Below are positions 48,052-56,918 of a stretch of 64,000 nt of DNA, in pieces. A program made the position numbers and the translations under genes. The first letter of the stretch is position 1. Every line of letters begins with the position of its first letter. The notes under the pieces were generated by a model, which did not search any database, had not been told where the DNA came from, and saw only the letters and a program-made list of their open reading frames with translations. This stretch comes from UBA5287 sp041672395 (GTDB lineage Bacteria; Bacteroidota; Bacteroidia; Bacteroidales; Dysgonomonadaceae), in assembly GCA_041672395.1 (NCBI GenBank), contig JBAYZS010000005.1, forward strand, positions 20,423-84,422. The letters are read 5' to 3'.

Positions 48052-49258
48052 ACAGGAAATTCTCAAAAGCACATCATTTTTTGTGCGTGAGCTTTTACAG
48101 AAAGTAGATAAAACAAAAGCCACAATAATTATTGGTATTCCTAAAGAAAATCAAACTGTTGAAAAGCGTCTTGCTTTAACGCCGGAAACAACTGCATTAC
48201 TGGTCGAATCTGGTCATCAGGTGCTGGTTGAAAAAGGTGCTGGAATATGTATTAATTATCCTGATAATTATTACTCTGAATCGGGCGCAGAGATTGTGGC
48301 AACGCATAGGGAGGTTATGCAAGCTGATTTGATCCTGAAGATTGCACCACCAACAGAATCTGAGGTGGAAATGATGAAATCAAAAGCAACTGTTTTTTCT
48401 TTTCTTCAACAGACAAAGATATCGCAACGTACGCTTGAATTAATGTCTGAGAAACGAATAAATGCATTGGCATACGAGTTGGTTTATGATAAAAGCGGTA
48501 CTTCTCCATTTGATACAGCTATATCTGAAATAGAAGGAAGTTGCTCTATCACTTTGGCTGCCGAATTGATGAGTAATACTCACGGTGGAAAAGGAATTTT
48601 GATGGGAGGAATTCCCGGTGTTTCACCAACAGAAGTGGTGATAATTGGTGGAGGAGTAGCAAGTGCTGTGGCTGCCAAAACGGCTTTAGCTTTGGGTGCA
48701 TCGGTAAAGGTCTTTGATGAAGACATAACGGAACTGCGTAATATACAGGAAAAAATTGGACGATCGCTTTTCACTTCAACATTACTTCCAAATGTGCTAA
48801 GGAATAATTTCCGCTCTGCAGATGTTGTTATCGGTGCTATGAATTATATCAATAAAACTCATTTCTATAGAATATCTGCTGACTTGATTAGAGAAATGAA
48901 AAAAGGTTCACTGATTATTGATTTGCGTATGTCAAATGGAGGTTGCTTTGAAACAACAATGGAAGCTTGTGTGGGTGATCATCCCACTATCTTTGAGAGA
49001 TTTGGAGTTCTTCATTTTTGCGAAACCAGTCTCAGTTCACGGGTTGCTCGTACCGCTTCAATTTCATTGAGCAATATTTTTGTGTCTTTATTCGCCTCAC
49101 TTTCTGATTGTGGAGGAGTGGATTTCTTTGCCAAATTCGACCGCGGTTTTGCTGCCGGTTTCTATATGTATTCAGGAAAGATGGTCAATTCATATATTGC
49201 AAACCGCTTTAATTTAACGGTTTACGATATTGGACTGTTTTTGTCAGGTTATTTATAA
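48041..49258 (+). CDS. ald: Alanine dehydrogenase
   Basis: A 405-residue member of the alanine dehydrogenase/pyridine nucleotide transhydrogenase family. It would convert alanine to pyruvate and ammonia with NAD. The N-terminal domain has IGIPKENQTVEKRLALTPET and ESGHQVLVEKGAG; the Rossmann domain has EVVIIGGGVASAVAAKTALA. Residues 1-25 are an extra extension. It is longer than the 371-residue B. subtilis enzyme. A transhydrogenase alpha subunit is less likely since no partner is present. It starts inside aroK. Confidence 0.85.
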   Translation: MIYEQEILKSTSFFVRELLQKVDKTKATIIIGIPKENQTVEKRLALTPETTALLVESGHQVLVEKGAGICINYPDNYYSESGAEIVATHREVMQADLILKIAPPTESEVEMMKSKATVFSFLQQTKISQRTLELMSEKRINALAYELVYDKSGTSPFDTAISEIEGSCSITLAAELMSNTHGGKGILMGGIPGVSPTEVVIIGGGVASAVAAKTALALGASVKVFDEDITELRNIQEKIGRSLFTSTLLPNVLRNNFRSADVVIGAMNYINKTHFYRISADLIREMKKGSLIIDLRMSNGGCFETTMEACVGDHPTIFERFGVLHFCETSLSSRVARTASISLSNIFVSLFASLSDCGGVDFFAKFDRGFAAGFYMYSGKMVNSYIANRFNLTVYDIGLFLSGYL

Positions 49259-49291
49259 ATAAACAATATCGCTATTTATGACTTTAGTTGT

Positions 49292-50002
49292 TTAGTGTAT
49301 TAATTTCATCTTTATAATTCTTACATCTGCAATAGGTCGATCCATTTTATTGGTTTTCACTTTCGATATTTTATCTACTATATCCATTCCCTCGATTACT
49401 TCACCGAAAACAGTATAGTTCCCATCGAGATGAGGCGTACCTCCAATAGTTTCATAATCATAAATCGACTGAGGACTAAACTTGTATGTCGAATCGTTTG
49501 CATTTCCATATTTAGAAATCTTGTTGTCTTGCATTAACATCAATTCTTCTGGTGTAAATTTCTTTCCGGTTACTATATAAAATTGTGCACCGGAAGATGA
49601 CTTCTCAGGATTTACCTGATCTCCTTCACGAGCAGCAGCTAATGCGCCATATTTATGATAAATCTTTGGTGTTCTAATTTCAGCGGGAATAGAGTAACCA
49701 ACATCTCCATTACCCAACATTTCGTCCGGTTTTGCAGTTTTTGAATCGGGATCACCTCCCTGAATCATGAACTTGTCAATGACACGATGAAAAAGTACTC
49801 CGTTATAAAAACCGGATTTAACCAATTTAATAAAATTGGCACTATGTAAAGGGGTTTCTTTATAAAGTTTCAGAATGATTTCTCCTTGTGAAGTTTGCAT
49901 TAGCACCTTTTGTTCTTTTTGCTTCCCAATATTTAGTGTTGAACAAGAATTTAATAATGTAAATAATGATATAAGTAATATCGCGTTTACTATGTGTTTC
50001 AT
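49292..50002 (-). CDS. Cyclophilin-type peptidyl-prolyl isomerase, lipoprotein
   Basis: A 236-residue isomerase. The N-terminus MKHIVNAILLISLFTLLNSC ends in a lipobox (LLNSC), so the protein should be a lipoprotein. The cyclophilin domain shows NGVLFHRVIDKFMIQGGD, SSSGAQFYIVTGKKF and YTVFGEVIEGMDIVDKI. It probably helps fold exported proteins in the periplasm. The ATG overlaps the MATE gene's stop (ATGA), which fixes this start over the earlier in-frame one. Confidence 0.92.
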   Translation of the reverse strand: MKHIVNAILLISLFTLLNSCSTLNIGKQKEQKVLMQTSQGEIILKLYKETPLHSANFIKLVKSGFYNGVLFHRVIDKFMIQGGDPDSKTAKPDEMLGNGDVGYSIPAEIRTPKIYHKYGALAAAREGDQVNPEKSSSGAQFYIVTGKKFTPEELMLMQDNKISKYGNANDSTYKFSPQSIYDYETIGGTPHLDGNYTVFGEVIEGMDIVDKISKVKTNKMDRPIADVRIIKMKLIH

Positions 50003-51372
50003 ATAGAGCTTAATAATGTTTGTTTCTTTCTTTTTTGCCAAATGTAAAACCATATTGGTAATATTATACCTTTTATGATTGACGAAATGGTTATTGCCCA
50101 CCACACTCCATTTACACCAATTGTCGAGGCAAGAAATATTGCGAGAGGAATCCTTAATGTGTTGAAAACAATACTGACAATTGCCGGAGGCGAAGTTTTT
50201 CCAACTCCATTAAACATTCCTTGCATGGTCAATTCTACCATCATGAATATCTGAGAAAATCCCATGATATAAAGATACTTTCCACCCGCTTCATATGCAG
50301 CTTTTTCCGGAATAAATATTGAGAATATCTCTTCACCTAATAGCATGAATGCTAATGTTACAATAATACCTAATGCGCCCATCATATACAAAGTATATCG
50401 ATAAGCTTGATTGGCTCGAAACATTTTTTTTGCTGTGTAATTCTGGGCAACAAAACTTCCTAATGCAGTGGAGAATCCTTGTGATGTGTTCCAGGTAATT
50501 CCCTCAATTTGTCCTCCTGTTGTTTGGCTTGTTAATCCTAAATAGCCCCCATAAATGGACGCTGTTCGCGCAAGGTTCATGTTTATAAACGAAAAATAGA
50601 CATTCATGATTGCAACTGGCAATCCCAATTTCAAAATGTTGACAGTATATGTTTTTCTTAGACGGATGAGGAAGGGGAATTTACCAAATATTCCGTTTTT
50701 TCTTCTCAAATGTAGAATAAATAACGTCATCACAAGTCCCTGAGATATAACAGTTGCTAAAGCTGCACCTTTTATTCCTAGTCCCTGAATTGGTCCAAAT
50801 CCGAAAATGAGTAATGGATCTAAGACAATATTTAGGGCTAATCCGCTGGCATTGAAATAGAAAGGAATATCACTCCTGCCGGAGCCAATGTAGATACCAG
50901 AAAAATTCAAAACAAGAAATACAAAAGGCAGTCCGAATGACACTGTTCTTAAATAAATTGCTGATTCATAAGCAATATCTGATTCTAACTTAAAGAATGA
51001 AACAAATGAATGAGGAGTAACTATAAAGATGGATGCGAAAAGTATTCCTAGGATAATGGCGATAGTTGTTGTGTGCGAAGCATAAATTGACGCCTTATCA
51101 AATCGTTTAGCCCCAATGGATTGTCCTATTGAAACCTCAGCACTTACTTTTGAAACAAGTGCTATTGAATTCATCATCCACATGATCATTCCAATTGTTC
51201 CAACTGCAGCAACAGATCTACTACTCAGGCGACCAATCCATATAATATCTACTAGATTATAGGTCATTTGAACAAAGCTGACAGCCATTAATGGTAATGC
51301 AAGTGAGATTAACTGTTTGAAAATCCCTCCTTGAGTAAAATCTCTAATCTGTTTACTTTGTAAGACTGACAT
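49999..51372 (-). CDS. MATE family efflux transporter
   Basis: A 457-residue, roughly twelve-helix inner-membrane exporter. It begins QIRDFTQGGIFKQLISLALP and has the family pattern AVSFVQMTYNLVDIIWIGRL with paired domain repeats (second half near residue 235, LKLGLPVAIMNVYFSFINMN). It should expel cationic drugs or metabolites with Na+ or H+. Substrate unknown. The start at 51372 is chosen over one 14 codons upstream. The gene lies 54 bases after tRNA-Gly on the same strand. Confidence 0.9.
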   Translation of the reverse strand: MSVLQSKQIRDFTQGGIFKQLISLALPLMAVSFVQMTYNLVDIIWIGRLSSRSVAAVGTIGMIMWMMNSIALVSKVSAEVSIGQSIGAKRFDKASIYASHTTTIAIILGILFASIFIVTPHSFVSFFKLESDIAYESAIYLRTVSFGLPFVFLVLNFSGIYIGSGRSDIPFYFNASGLALNIVLDPLLIFGFGPIQGLGIKGAALATVISQGLVMTLFILHLRRKNGIFGKFPFLIRLRKTYTVNILKLGLPVAIMNVYFSFINMNLARTASIYGGYLGLTSQTTGGQIEGITWNTSQGFSTALGSFVAQNYTAKKMFRANQAYRYTLYMMGALGIIVTLAFMLLGEEIFSIFIPEKAAYEAGGKYLYIMGFSQIFMMVELTMQGMFNGVGKTSPPAIVSIVFNTLRIPLAIFLASTIGVNGVWWAITISSIIKGIILPIWFYIWQKRKKQTLLSSI

Positions 51373-51426
51373 CGGGTATATTTTTACAAAAAGAGAAGCA
51401 ACCTTATTGGTCACTTCTCTCTATTG

Positions 51427-51499
51427 AGCGGAAGACGGGACTCAAACCCGCGACCCTCAGCTTGGAAGGCTAATGCTCTATCAACTGAGCTACTTCCGC
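51427..51499 (-). tRNA. tRNA-Gly (TCC)
   Basis: A 73-base cloverleaf on the minus strand: acceptor GCGGAAG/CTTCCGC, discriminator T, T-arm loop TTTGAGT, anticodon TCC at 51466-51464. CCA is not encoded. It is 37 bases downstream of tRNA-Tyr. Confidence 0.95.
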
Positions 51500-51536
51500 A
51501 ATAATGTACTTTCTATTTAACAATAGAACAATTTTG

Positions 51537-51618
51537 TGGGCAGTGATGGATTCGAACCACCGAAGGCTAAGCCAGCTGAGTTACAGTCAGCCCCATTTGG
51601 CCACTCTGGTAACTGCCC
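51537..51618 (-). tRNA. tRNA-Tyr (GTA)
   Basis: An 82-base minus-strand tRNA with long variable arm. The acceptor stem GGGCAGT/ACTGCCC, anticodon GTA at 51584-51582 in loop CTGTAAC, and T-loop TTCGAAT are clear; discriminator A. CCA is not encoded. It begins 22 bases after the ribH stop. Confidence 0.96.
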
Positions 51619-51628
51619 TTATAAATTT

Positions 51629-51636
51629 CAAAGGTA
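51629..51636 (-). promoter_or_regulatory. Putative -7 promoter box for tRNA-Tyr/tRNA-Gly
   Basis: Minus-strand TACCTTTG matches TAnnTTTG. It lies directly after the ribH stop and 11 bases before the tRNA-Tyr 5' end, a natural distance for a tRNA start. No clear -33 element was found. Confidence 0.5.
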
Positions 51637-51640
51637 CAAA

Positions 51641-52132
51641 TTAATTTCTGATTTTATTAAGTGCAATCATTTTTAATGCTGTAATTGCCGCTTCCGTACC
51701 TTTATTTCCTAATTTTCCTCCTGCTCTTTCTTCAGCTTGTTCAAGAGTATTGGTTGTCAGCAATCCAAAAATAACTGGAACATTATATGTACAATTTAAT
51801 GTTGTAATTCCTTGAGTAACACTTTCGCATACAAAAGTGAAGTGAGGGGTCTCTCCCTGAATAACGCATCCTAAAATGATGATAGCATTAACATCTGATT
51901 TTTCCAATAAATTTTTTGCTCCAAAAGTAAGTTCAAAACTTCCAGGAACATAATCAATAAGGATGTTGTCCTTTTGTACACCAAATTCAATGCAGGTTTT
52001 GTACGCACCTTCAAGAAGCTTCCCTGTAATAGGAGAGTTCCATTCAGAAACAACAATACCTACTTTCCAACTTGTTCCATTAGGTACTGTTTCTGGATTG
52101 TAGGAGGAAAGATTGTGATGTGCTGTAGCCAT
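51641..52132 (-). CDS. ribH: 6,7-dimethyl-8-ribityllumazine synthase
   Basis: A 163-residue enzyme of riboflavin synthesis that condenses the ribityl pyrimidine with dihydroxybutanone phosphate. Motifs: VGIVVSEWNSPITGKLLEGA, DYVPGSFELTFGAKNLLEKS and LGCVIQGETPHFTFVCESV (with the catalytic His). The start overlaps the TPR gene's stop by one base (TAATG). tRNA-Tyr follows closely. Confidence 0.96.
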   Translation of the reverse strand: MATAHHNLSSYNPETVPNGTSWKVGIVVSEWNSPITGKLLEGAYKTCIEFGVQKDNILIDYVPGSFELTFGAKNLLEKSDVNAIIILGCVIQGETPHFTFVCESVTQGITTLNCTYNVPVIFGLLTTNTLEQAEERAGGKLGNKGTEAAITALKMIALNKIRN

Positions 52133-52842
52133 TATTCGTTGGTTTTTCCACCAAGTAATTTAGCCTGTTCTATATATTTGTCGGCTTCTTGACCTTCTGG
52201 TGAACTTAAATATTTATCTTTAATTATTTCAAATGTTTCAATAGTTTTGGCATAATTCTTTGCACTCAAATATGCAAGACCAGCTTTTTTGAAATATATC
52301 GGACTTAACATTTCGTTATCTGCATCTTTGGCTGCTTTGTTGAATTGCTTGATAGCTTCTTCTGCTTGTCCTAAATTTATATAGATATCGCCAATGGCAC
52401 CTGATATTGCTGGAGTTACAAGCAAATCGCCACCCTTGAATTTTTTAAGGTGTTCTAATGCTTTTTCATTATTGCCAATTCTGCTGTAACTAATTCCGGC
52501 ATATGCATGAGCAAGGTCTGCTGTTTTTGTGCCTTTATAGTCTTTTATAATCGATTCAAAACCAGTATAATCATTATTGTTTCCAAATAATGCAAGTGAA
52601 TCTTCACCATTTAGGAAATAACCTTCACCTTTGAATATTGCAACTTGTGCTTTTTCATTACGAGGTATTTTATATAAATAGTGGTAAGCTAAAACAATAC
52701 CGATGATAACTACAATTGCAGCAATCGAATATAAGATTGGCTTTTGATTTTTCTCAAAAAATTGTTCTGATGTTGCTAATTTTTCACTAACATCCTCAAA
52801 TTTTTCTTCTGTAGTTTTAACTGATTCAACTTTTTTTGACAT
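52132..52842 (-). CDS. Membrane-anchored TPR protein (YfgM-like)
   Basis: A 236-residue protein. Residues 1-30 are charged and cytosolic. One transmembrane helix (ILYSIAAIVVIIGIVLAYHY) is near residue 45. The remainder contains TPR repeats (AYAGISYSRIGNNEKALEHL, GDIYINLGQAEEAIKQFNKA). The layout resembles YfgM, an ancillary SecYEG-linked chaperone factor, but that assignment is by analogy. Co-translated with ribH. Confidence 0.8.
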   Translation of the reverse strand: MSKKVESVKTTEEKFEDVSEKLATSEQFFEKNQKPILYSIAAIVVIIGIVLAYHYLYKIPRNEKAQVAIFKGEGYFLNGEDSLALFGNNNDYTGFESIIKDYKGTKTADLAHAYAGISYSRIGNNEKALEHLKKFKGGDLLVTPAISGAIGDIYINLGQAEEAIKQFNKAAKDADNEMLSPIYFKKAGLAYLSAKNYAKTIETFEIIKDKYLSSPEGQEADKYIEQAKLLGGKTNE

Positions 52843-52882
52843 GTTATTCTTCTTAATAGTTGTTACTTTGAATAATAGTTTG

Positions 52883-52890
52883 CAAAAGTA
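52883..52890 (-). promoter_or_regulatory. Putative -7 promoter box for the TPR-ribH operon
   Basis: Minus-strand TACTTTTG matches TAnnTTTG and lies 40 bases before the start at 52842. Confidence 0.45.
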
Positions 52891-52965
52891 ATAGAATTTG
52901 TGCGATAAATAAAATAAAAATGAGTAATTTTATTCTTCAATTATTTTCAAGATTAATCTTTCTTG

Positions 52966-52973
52966 TATTTTTG
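52966..52973 (+). promoter_or_regulatory. Putative -7 promoter box for the DUF4468-like gene
   Basis: TATTTTTG matches TAnnTTTG and lies 45 bases before the ATG at 53019. Confidence 0.45.
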
Positions 52974-53018
52974 TAGTCTTAGTTGAAGACTTTAACAAAA
53001 TAAACAAAATATAGTATA

Positions 53019-53603
53019 ATGAGAAAAATATATAATACATTATTAATATTGATGTTCTTCGGATCGGTTTCTTTAACTTATTCACAAGAACAGATTCAAC
53101 AAGTGTTTACAAAGGTGCCTGTTGTAAATGGAAAAGTTCTTTTTCAGCAATTTATTCATGTTGAAGAAGATATGTCTACTAATCAACAATATGCACTTTT
53201 AAGTAAATGGGGTAAAAATAGTTATGCAAATAATCCTAAACTATCAAGTATTCGTTTTGATGAAAAGAATCAAAGTATTACAGTAAGTTCGAAAACGGAT
53301 TTGTTACTTCCGGAAAATAGTCAAAAAGTGAAGGAGAAAATAGCGATGAACTATCGATTTGATGCTTCCATTACTAATGCTGGATGCGTATTGGTTTTTC
53401 GAGATATCACATTTCAAGATGACAGAAATAAAAGTAATTCATTTTTCCCTTTAACTTATTCTGCTGAAGAAATGATTACAGATGAATCGATTACGTTAAA
53501 ATCAGATTCTCAGGAATTTAAAAAGAACTTGCGAAAAGCATCACTTTCTTTTTTCGATCAAGTTTATTTAAGTCTTAGTCTCAATTTTCAGCAAAAGAAC
53601 TGA
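53019..53603 (+). CDS. Secreted DUF4468-like protein
   Basis: A 194-residue protein with a signal peptide (MRKIYNTLLILMFFGSVSLT). The mature sequence has a KVPVVNGKVLFQQFIHVEED start and a pattern of beta strands with ITVSSKTDLLL and YRFDASITNAGCVLVFRDIT, which resembles the TBP-like DUF4468 family of Bacteroidota. The role is unknown. It stands alone in a divergent position to the TPR-ribH operon. Confidence 0.65.
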   Translation: MRKIYNTLLILMFFGSVSLTYSQEQIQQVFTKVPVVNGKVLFQQFIHVEEDMSTNQQYALLSKWGKNSYANNPKLSSIRFDEKNQSITVSSKTDLLLPENSQKVKEKIAMNYRFDASITNAGCVLVFRDITFQDDRNKSNSFFPLTYSAEEMITDESITLKSDSQEFKKNLRKASLSFFDQVYLSLSLNFQQKN

Positions 53604-53745
53604 ATACTATTAAAGTAGTGTCTATATATAGGCTAATAAAGAAAAAGAATCAGATTAATTGTATTCTGGAGTATTTATTTAAAGAAGGGATCATAAATAT
53701 TGAAAAATGAATTGAATTTCATACTAAGATTTTTTGCTAAAATAC

Positions 53746-53776
53746 TTGTTATATTCAATTTATATGATTAATTTTG
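53746..53776 (+). promoter_or_regulatory. Promoter for rpmB-rpmG-DUF4295
   Basis: TTG at 53746-53748, a 20-base spacer and TAATTTTG at 53769-53776 match the consensus. The rpmB ATG is 43 bases downstream. Confidence 0.65.
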
Positions 53777-53819
53777 CGCCCTAATTCGAGAAGAAAAAAA
53801 CAATAATATATACGATACA

Positions 53820-54059
53820 ATGTCAAAAATTTGTCAAATAACAGGAAAGAAAGCCCTGGTTGGAAACAACGTTGCGCACTCAAATTTGAGGACAAAACGT
53901 AAGTTCAACGTGAATTTATTCAGAAAAAAATTCTATTGGGTTGAAGAGGATTGCTGGATTAGTTTGAATGTTTCAGCATCCGGATTGCGCACGATTAACA
54001 AGATCGGATTGGATGCTGCATTAAAAAAAGCAGCAGCTAAAGGTTATTTAAATGCTTAA
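53820..54059 (+). CDS. rpmB: 50S ribosomal protein L28 (bL28)
   Basis: A 79-residue L28. Blocks: KICQITGKKALVGNNVAHSN, RTKRKFNVNLFRKKFYW and SASGLRTINKIGLDAALKKA. The CxxC zinc pairs of some L28 proteins are absent. It opens a three-gene ribosomal operon with its own promoter. Confidence 0.97.
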   Translation: MSKICQITGKKALVGNNVAHSNLRTKRKFNVNLFRKKFYWVEEDCWISLNVSASGLRTINKIGLDAALKKAAAKGYLNA

Positions 54060-54080
54060 TAATAGGAGAGTATAAAGAAA

Positions 54081-54269
54081 ATGGCAAAGAAAGGTAAAGG
54101 AAATAGGGTTCAAGTAATTCTGGAATGTACAGAACATAAAGATAGTGGTATGCCTGGAACTTCAAGATATATCACAACAAAGAACAGAAAAAATACTCCT
54201 GAAAGACTCGAGTTGAAAAAATTCAATCCGATTCTTAAGAAAATGACAGTTCATAAAGAAATAAAGTAA
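54081..54269 (+). CDS. rpmG: 50S ribosomal protein L33 (bL33), zinc-free type
   Basis: A 62-residue L33: KGKGNRVQVILECTEHKDSG then GTSRYITTKNRKNTPERLEL. Only one Cys remains, so this is the C-minus form. AGGAGAG at 54063-54069 is a moderate purine-rich sequence 11 bases before the ATG. It sits between rpmB and the DUF4295 gene. Confidence 0.96.
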   Translation: MAKKGKGNRVQVILECTEHKDSGMPGTSRYITTKNRKNTPERLELKKFNPILKKMTVHKEIK

Positions 54270-54284
54270 TAAAACGACAATAAT

Positions 54285-54446
54285 ATGGCAAAAAAAGCAG
54301 TCGCCGGATTCCGTGACAAAAGCGCATCAATTGGGCGTACACATACCAAAGTGATTAAAATGGTAAAATCGCCTAAAACAGGAGCTTATTCATTTCATGA
54401 AGAAATGATCCCAAATGATCAAGTAAAAGATTATTTTACGAAATAA
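54285..54446 (+). CDS. DUF4295 family ribosome-associated protein (probably bL38)
   Basis: A 53-residue basic protein read directly after rpmG: MAKKAVAGFRDKSASIGRTH, then TKVIKMVKSPKTGAYSFHEE and MIPNDQVKDYFTK. It matches the small DUF4295 family restricted to Bacteroidota and always next to rpmG. As I recall, the Flavobacterium johnsoniae ribosome structure showed this protein as a new large-subunit component named bL38. It is 15 bases after rpmG, with a terminator 17 bases downstream. Confidence 0.88.
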   Translation: MAKKAVAGFRDKSASIGRTHTKVIKMVKSPKTGAYSFHEEMIPNDQVKDYFTK

Positions 54447-54463
54447 GTCGGTTAAAAATATTT

Positions 54464-54500
54464 AAAAACTTCCCTGCGCCAAAACGTAGGGAAGTTTTTT
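54464..54500 (+). terminator. Rho-independent terminator after the rpmB-rpmG-DUF4295 operon
   Basis: AAACTTCCCTGCG pairs with CGTAGGGAAGTTT around CCAAAA and is followed by T-rich sequence. Confidence 0.88.
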
Positions 54501-54513
54501 ATTTACTATTTTG

Positions 54514-54521
54514 TAGCTTTG
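54514..54521 (+). promoter_or_regulatory. Putative -7 promoter box for ftsY
   Basis: TAGCTTTG matches TAnnTTTG and lies 50 bases before the ATG at 54572, just after the preceding terminator. Confidence 0.5.
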
Positions 54522-54571
54522 CATTACCAGGAGAACTGGTCATTTCAATAATTATTTAAATACAAGAATTC

Positions 54572-55528
54572 ATGGGTTTGTTTGATATCTTCTCTAAAGG
54601 AAATAAGGAAACTCTAGACAAAGGTTTAGAAAAAACAAAAGGAAGTTTCTTTTCCAAATTGTCACATGCCGTTGCCGGTAAATCTAAAGTTGATGATGAA
54701 GTGCTGGATGAACTGGAAGAAATTCTGGTTACATCTGATGTTGGAGTAGATACTACATTAAAAATTATTCAACGGATTGAAAATCGTGTATTGCGTGATA
54801 AATATATTGGAACAGATGAATTGACTTCAATTTTGCGTGAAGAAATTGCAAATCTGCTTATTGAAAATAACTCTGAAGATTTAGATGATTTCAGTTTACC
54901 CGAAGGCATAATTAAACCCTATGTTATAATGGTAGTGGGGGTGAATGGTGTTGGAAAAACTACCACAATTGGTAAATTAGCTTACCAATTCAAGAAAAAA
55001 GGATATTCTGTTTATCTTGGAGCAGCTGATACTTTTCGTGCTGCAGCAATTGAACAACTTGATATTTGGGGTCAAAGGGTTGATGTGCCTGTTATAAAAC
55101 AAAAAATGGGTTCTGATCCAGCTTCTGTTGCCTATGATTCTGTAAGTTCAGCAAAAGCAAACAATGCCGATGTTGTTATTATTGATACAGCTGGTAGGCT
55201 TCACAATAAAATTGGGCTGATGAATGAGCTCTCCAAAATCAAGAATGTAATGAGTAAAGTAGTTGCAGGTAAACCAGACGAAGTATTATTAATACTAGAT
55301 GGATCAACAGGTCAGAATGCTTTTGAGCAAGCAAAACAATTTACTGCAGCAACTGAAGTTACATCATTGGCCATCACAAAATTAGATGGAACCGCAAAAG
55401 GTGGTGTTGTAATTGGCATATCTGATCAGTTCAAGATTCCTGTAAAATATATTGGTTTAGGAGAAGGTCTAGGTGATTTACAAGTTTTCAACCGTAAGGA
55501 ATTTGTAGAATCATTATTTGGGAAATAA
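54572..55528 (+). CDS. ftsY: Signal recognition particle receptor FtsY
   Basis: A 318-residue SRP GTPase, the docking receptor for SRP at the membrane. It has a short N-terminal region, the NG domain with P-loop VGVNGVGKTTTIGKLAYQ near residue 125, DTFRAAAIEQLDIWGQR, DTAGRLHNK and TKLDGTAKGGV, and the C-terminal GLGEGLGDLQVFNRKEFVE. The long acidic A domain of E. coli FtsY is absent. rimO follows after 17 bases. Confidence 0.97.
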   Translation: MGLFDIFSKGNKETLDKGLEKTKGSFFSKLSHAVAGKSKVDDEVLDELEEILVTSDVGVDTTLKIIQRIENRVLRDKYIGTDELTSILREEIANLLIENNSEDLDDFSLPEGIIKPYVIMVVGVNGVGKTTTIGKLAYQFKKKGYSVYLGAADTFRAAAIEQLDIWGQRVDVPVIKQKMGSDPASVAYDSVSSAKANNADVVIIDTAGRLHNKIGLMNELSKIKNVMSKVVAGKPDEVLLILDGSTGQNAFEQAKQFTAATEVTSLAITKLDGTAKGGVVIGISDQFKIPVKYIGLGEGLGDLQVFNRKEFVESLFGK

Positions 55529-55545
55529 CATTTGAAATATATTTA

Positions 55546-56838
55546 ATGAAAAATCAAATAGATGTCATTACTTTAGGTTGTTCAAAGAATTTAGTGGATT
55601 CTGAACTTCTTATGAAACAGCTTATAGCTAATGGTTATACAGTAGAGCATGATCCCCAAACTCCTCAAGGAGATATTGTGGTCATAAACACTTGTGGTTT
55701 TATTAATGATGCAAAGGAAGAGTCTATAAACACGATATTAGCTTTTGCAAATGCAAAAAAGTCAAATAAAGTGAAAAAACTTTTCGTGATGGGATGCCTC
55801 TCAGAGCGATATATGCTTGAATTGAATGAAGAAATTCCCGAAGTTGACAAGTTCTATGGTAAATTCAGTTGGAAAAACTTGATTTCAGACCTTGGTAAAT
55901 CCTATTATAAAGATTTGGAATTTGAAAGATCACTTTCTACACCATCTCATTATGCATATTTAAAAATAGCTGAAGGATGTGACAGAACTTGTTCTTACTG
56001 TTCAATTCCTTTGATTACAGGTAATTATAGATCACGCAGTATAGAAGATATTGTGTGTGAGGTCCGAAATTTAGTTGCTAATGGGGTAAAAGAATTTCAA
56101 TTTATAGCCCAAGACCTGACATATTATGGATTGGATTTATATAAATCAATGAAATTACCTGAATTGGTTGAACAAGTATCCGATATCCCTGGAGTAGAAT
56201 GGATTCGTTTACATTATGCTTATCCAGCACATTTTCCAAATGATCTATTAAGAGTTATGCGAGAGCGTACAAATGTTTGTAATTATTTGGATATTGCTTT
56301 GCAACACATTAGTGATCATATGTTGACGAAAATGAGACGTAATATTACTAAACAAGAAACAATCGAATTAATTTCGAAATTTAGAGAAGAAGTACCAGGA
56401 ATTCATTTGAGAACAACTTTGATGGTTGGACATCCTGAGGAAACGGAACAAGATTTTGAAGAGTTGATTGATTTTGTTAAGCAAACCAGATTTGAACGTT
56501 TGGGAGCTTTTCCTTATTCACATGAAGAAGGAACATACGGTGATAAGAATTACTCCGACAATGTGCCAGCTGAGGTAAAACAACAGCGCATGAATGAATT
56601 AATGGATATTCAGGAAGATATTTCATTGTCTATCAATGATATGAAAGTAGGTAAAACACTTAAAATTATTATTGATAGAGAAGATCCAGAATACTTTATT
56701 GGTCGGACTGAATTTGATTCACCAGAAGTGGATGGAGAAGTTCTGGTCAATAAAAATAAACAATTATCAATCGGAGAGTTTTATAATGCAAAGATTAATA
56801 ATGCTCTTCCTTTTGATTTAGAAGCTACAATTGAATAA
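55546..56838 (+). CDS. rimO: Ribosomal protein S12 methylthiotransferase RimO
   Basis: A 430-residue radical SAM enzyme that thiomethylates an Asp of S12. The N-terminal UPF0004 domain has VITLGCSKNLVDSELLMKQ, NTCGFINDAKEESI and MGCLSERY with three Cys for one cluster. The radical SAM cluster is in EGCDRTCSYCSIPLITG (CxxxCxxC). A TRAM domain is at the C-terminus. It forms an operon with ftsY. Confidence 0.96.
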   Translation: MKNQIDVITLGCSKNLVDSELLMKQLIANGYTVEHDPQTPQGDIVVINTCGFINDAKEESINTILAFANAKKSNKVKKLFVMGCLSERYMLELNEEIPEVDKFYGKFSWKNLISDLGKSYYKDLEFERSLSTPSHYAYLKIAEGCDRTCSYCSIPLITGNYRSRSIEDIVCEVRNLVANGVKEFQFIAQDLTYYGLDLYKSMKLPELVEQVSDIPGVEWIRLHYAYPAHFPNDLLRVMRERTNVCNYLDIALQHISDHMLTKMRRNITKQETIELISKFREEVPGIHLRTTLMVGHPEETEQDFEELIDFVKQTRFERLGAFPYSHEEGTYGDKNYSDNVPAEVKQQRMNELMDIQEDISLSINDMKVGKTLKIIIDREDPEYFIGRTEFDSPEVDGEVLVNKNKQLSIGEFYNAKINNALPFDLEATIE

Positions 56839-56918
56839 ATTTTAATCAACGTTCTGTTGTATTAAAATACCCATCACCTGATTATTAAATATTGATAAAA
56901 AGAGAAATATGGAATAAT

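Noticed and set aside
53604..53819. A terminator or small RNA in the gap before rpmB
   Set aside because: Only a 4-bp ACTA/TAGT pairing was found after the DUF4468-like gene, too weak to call.
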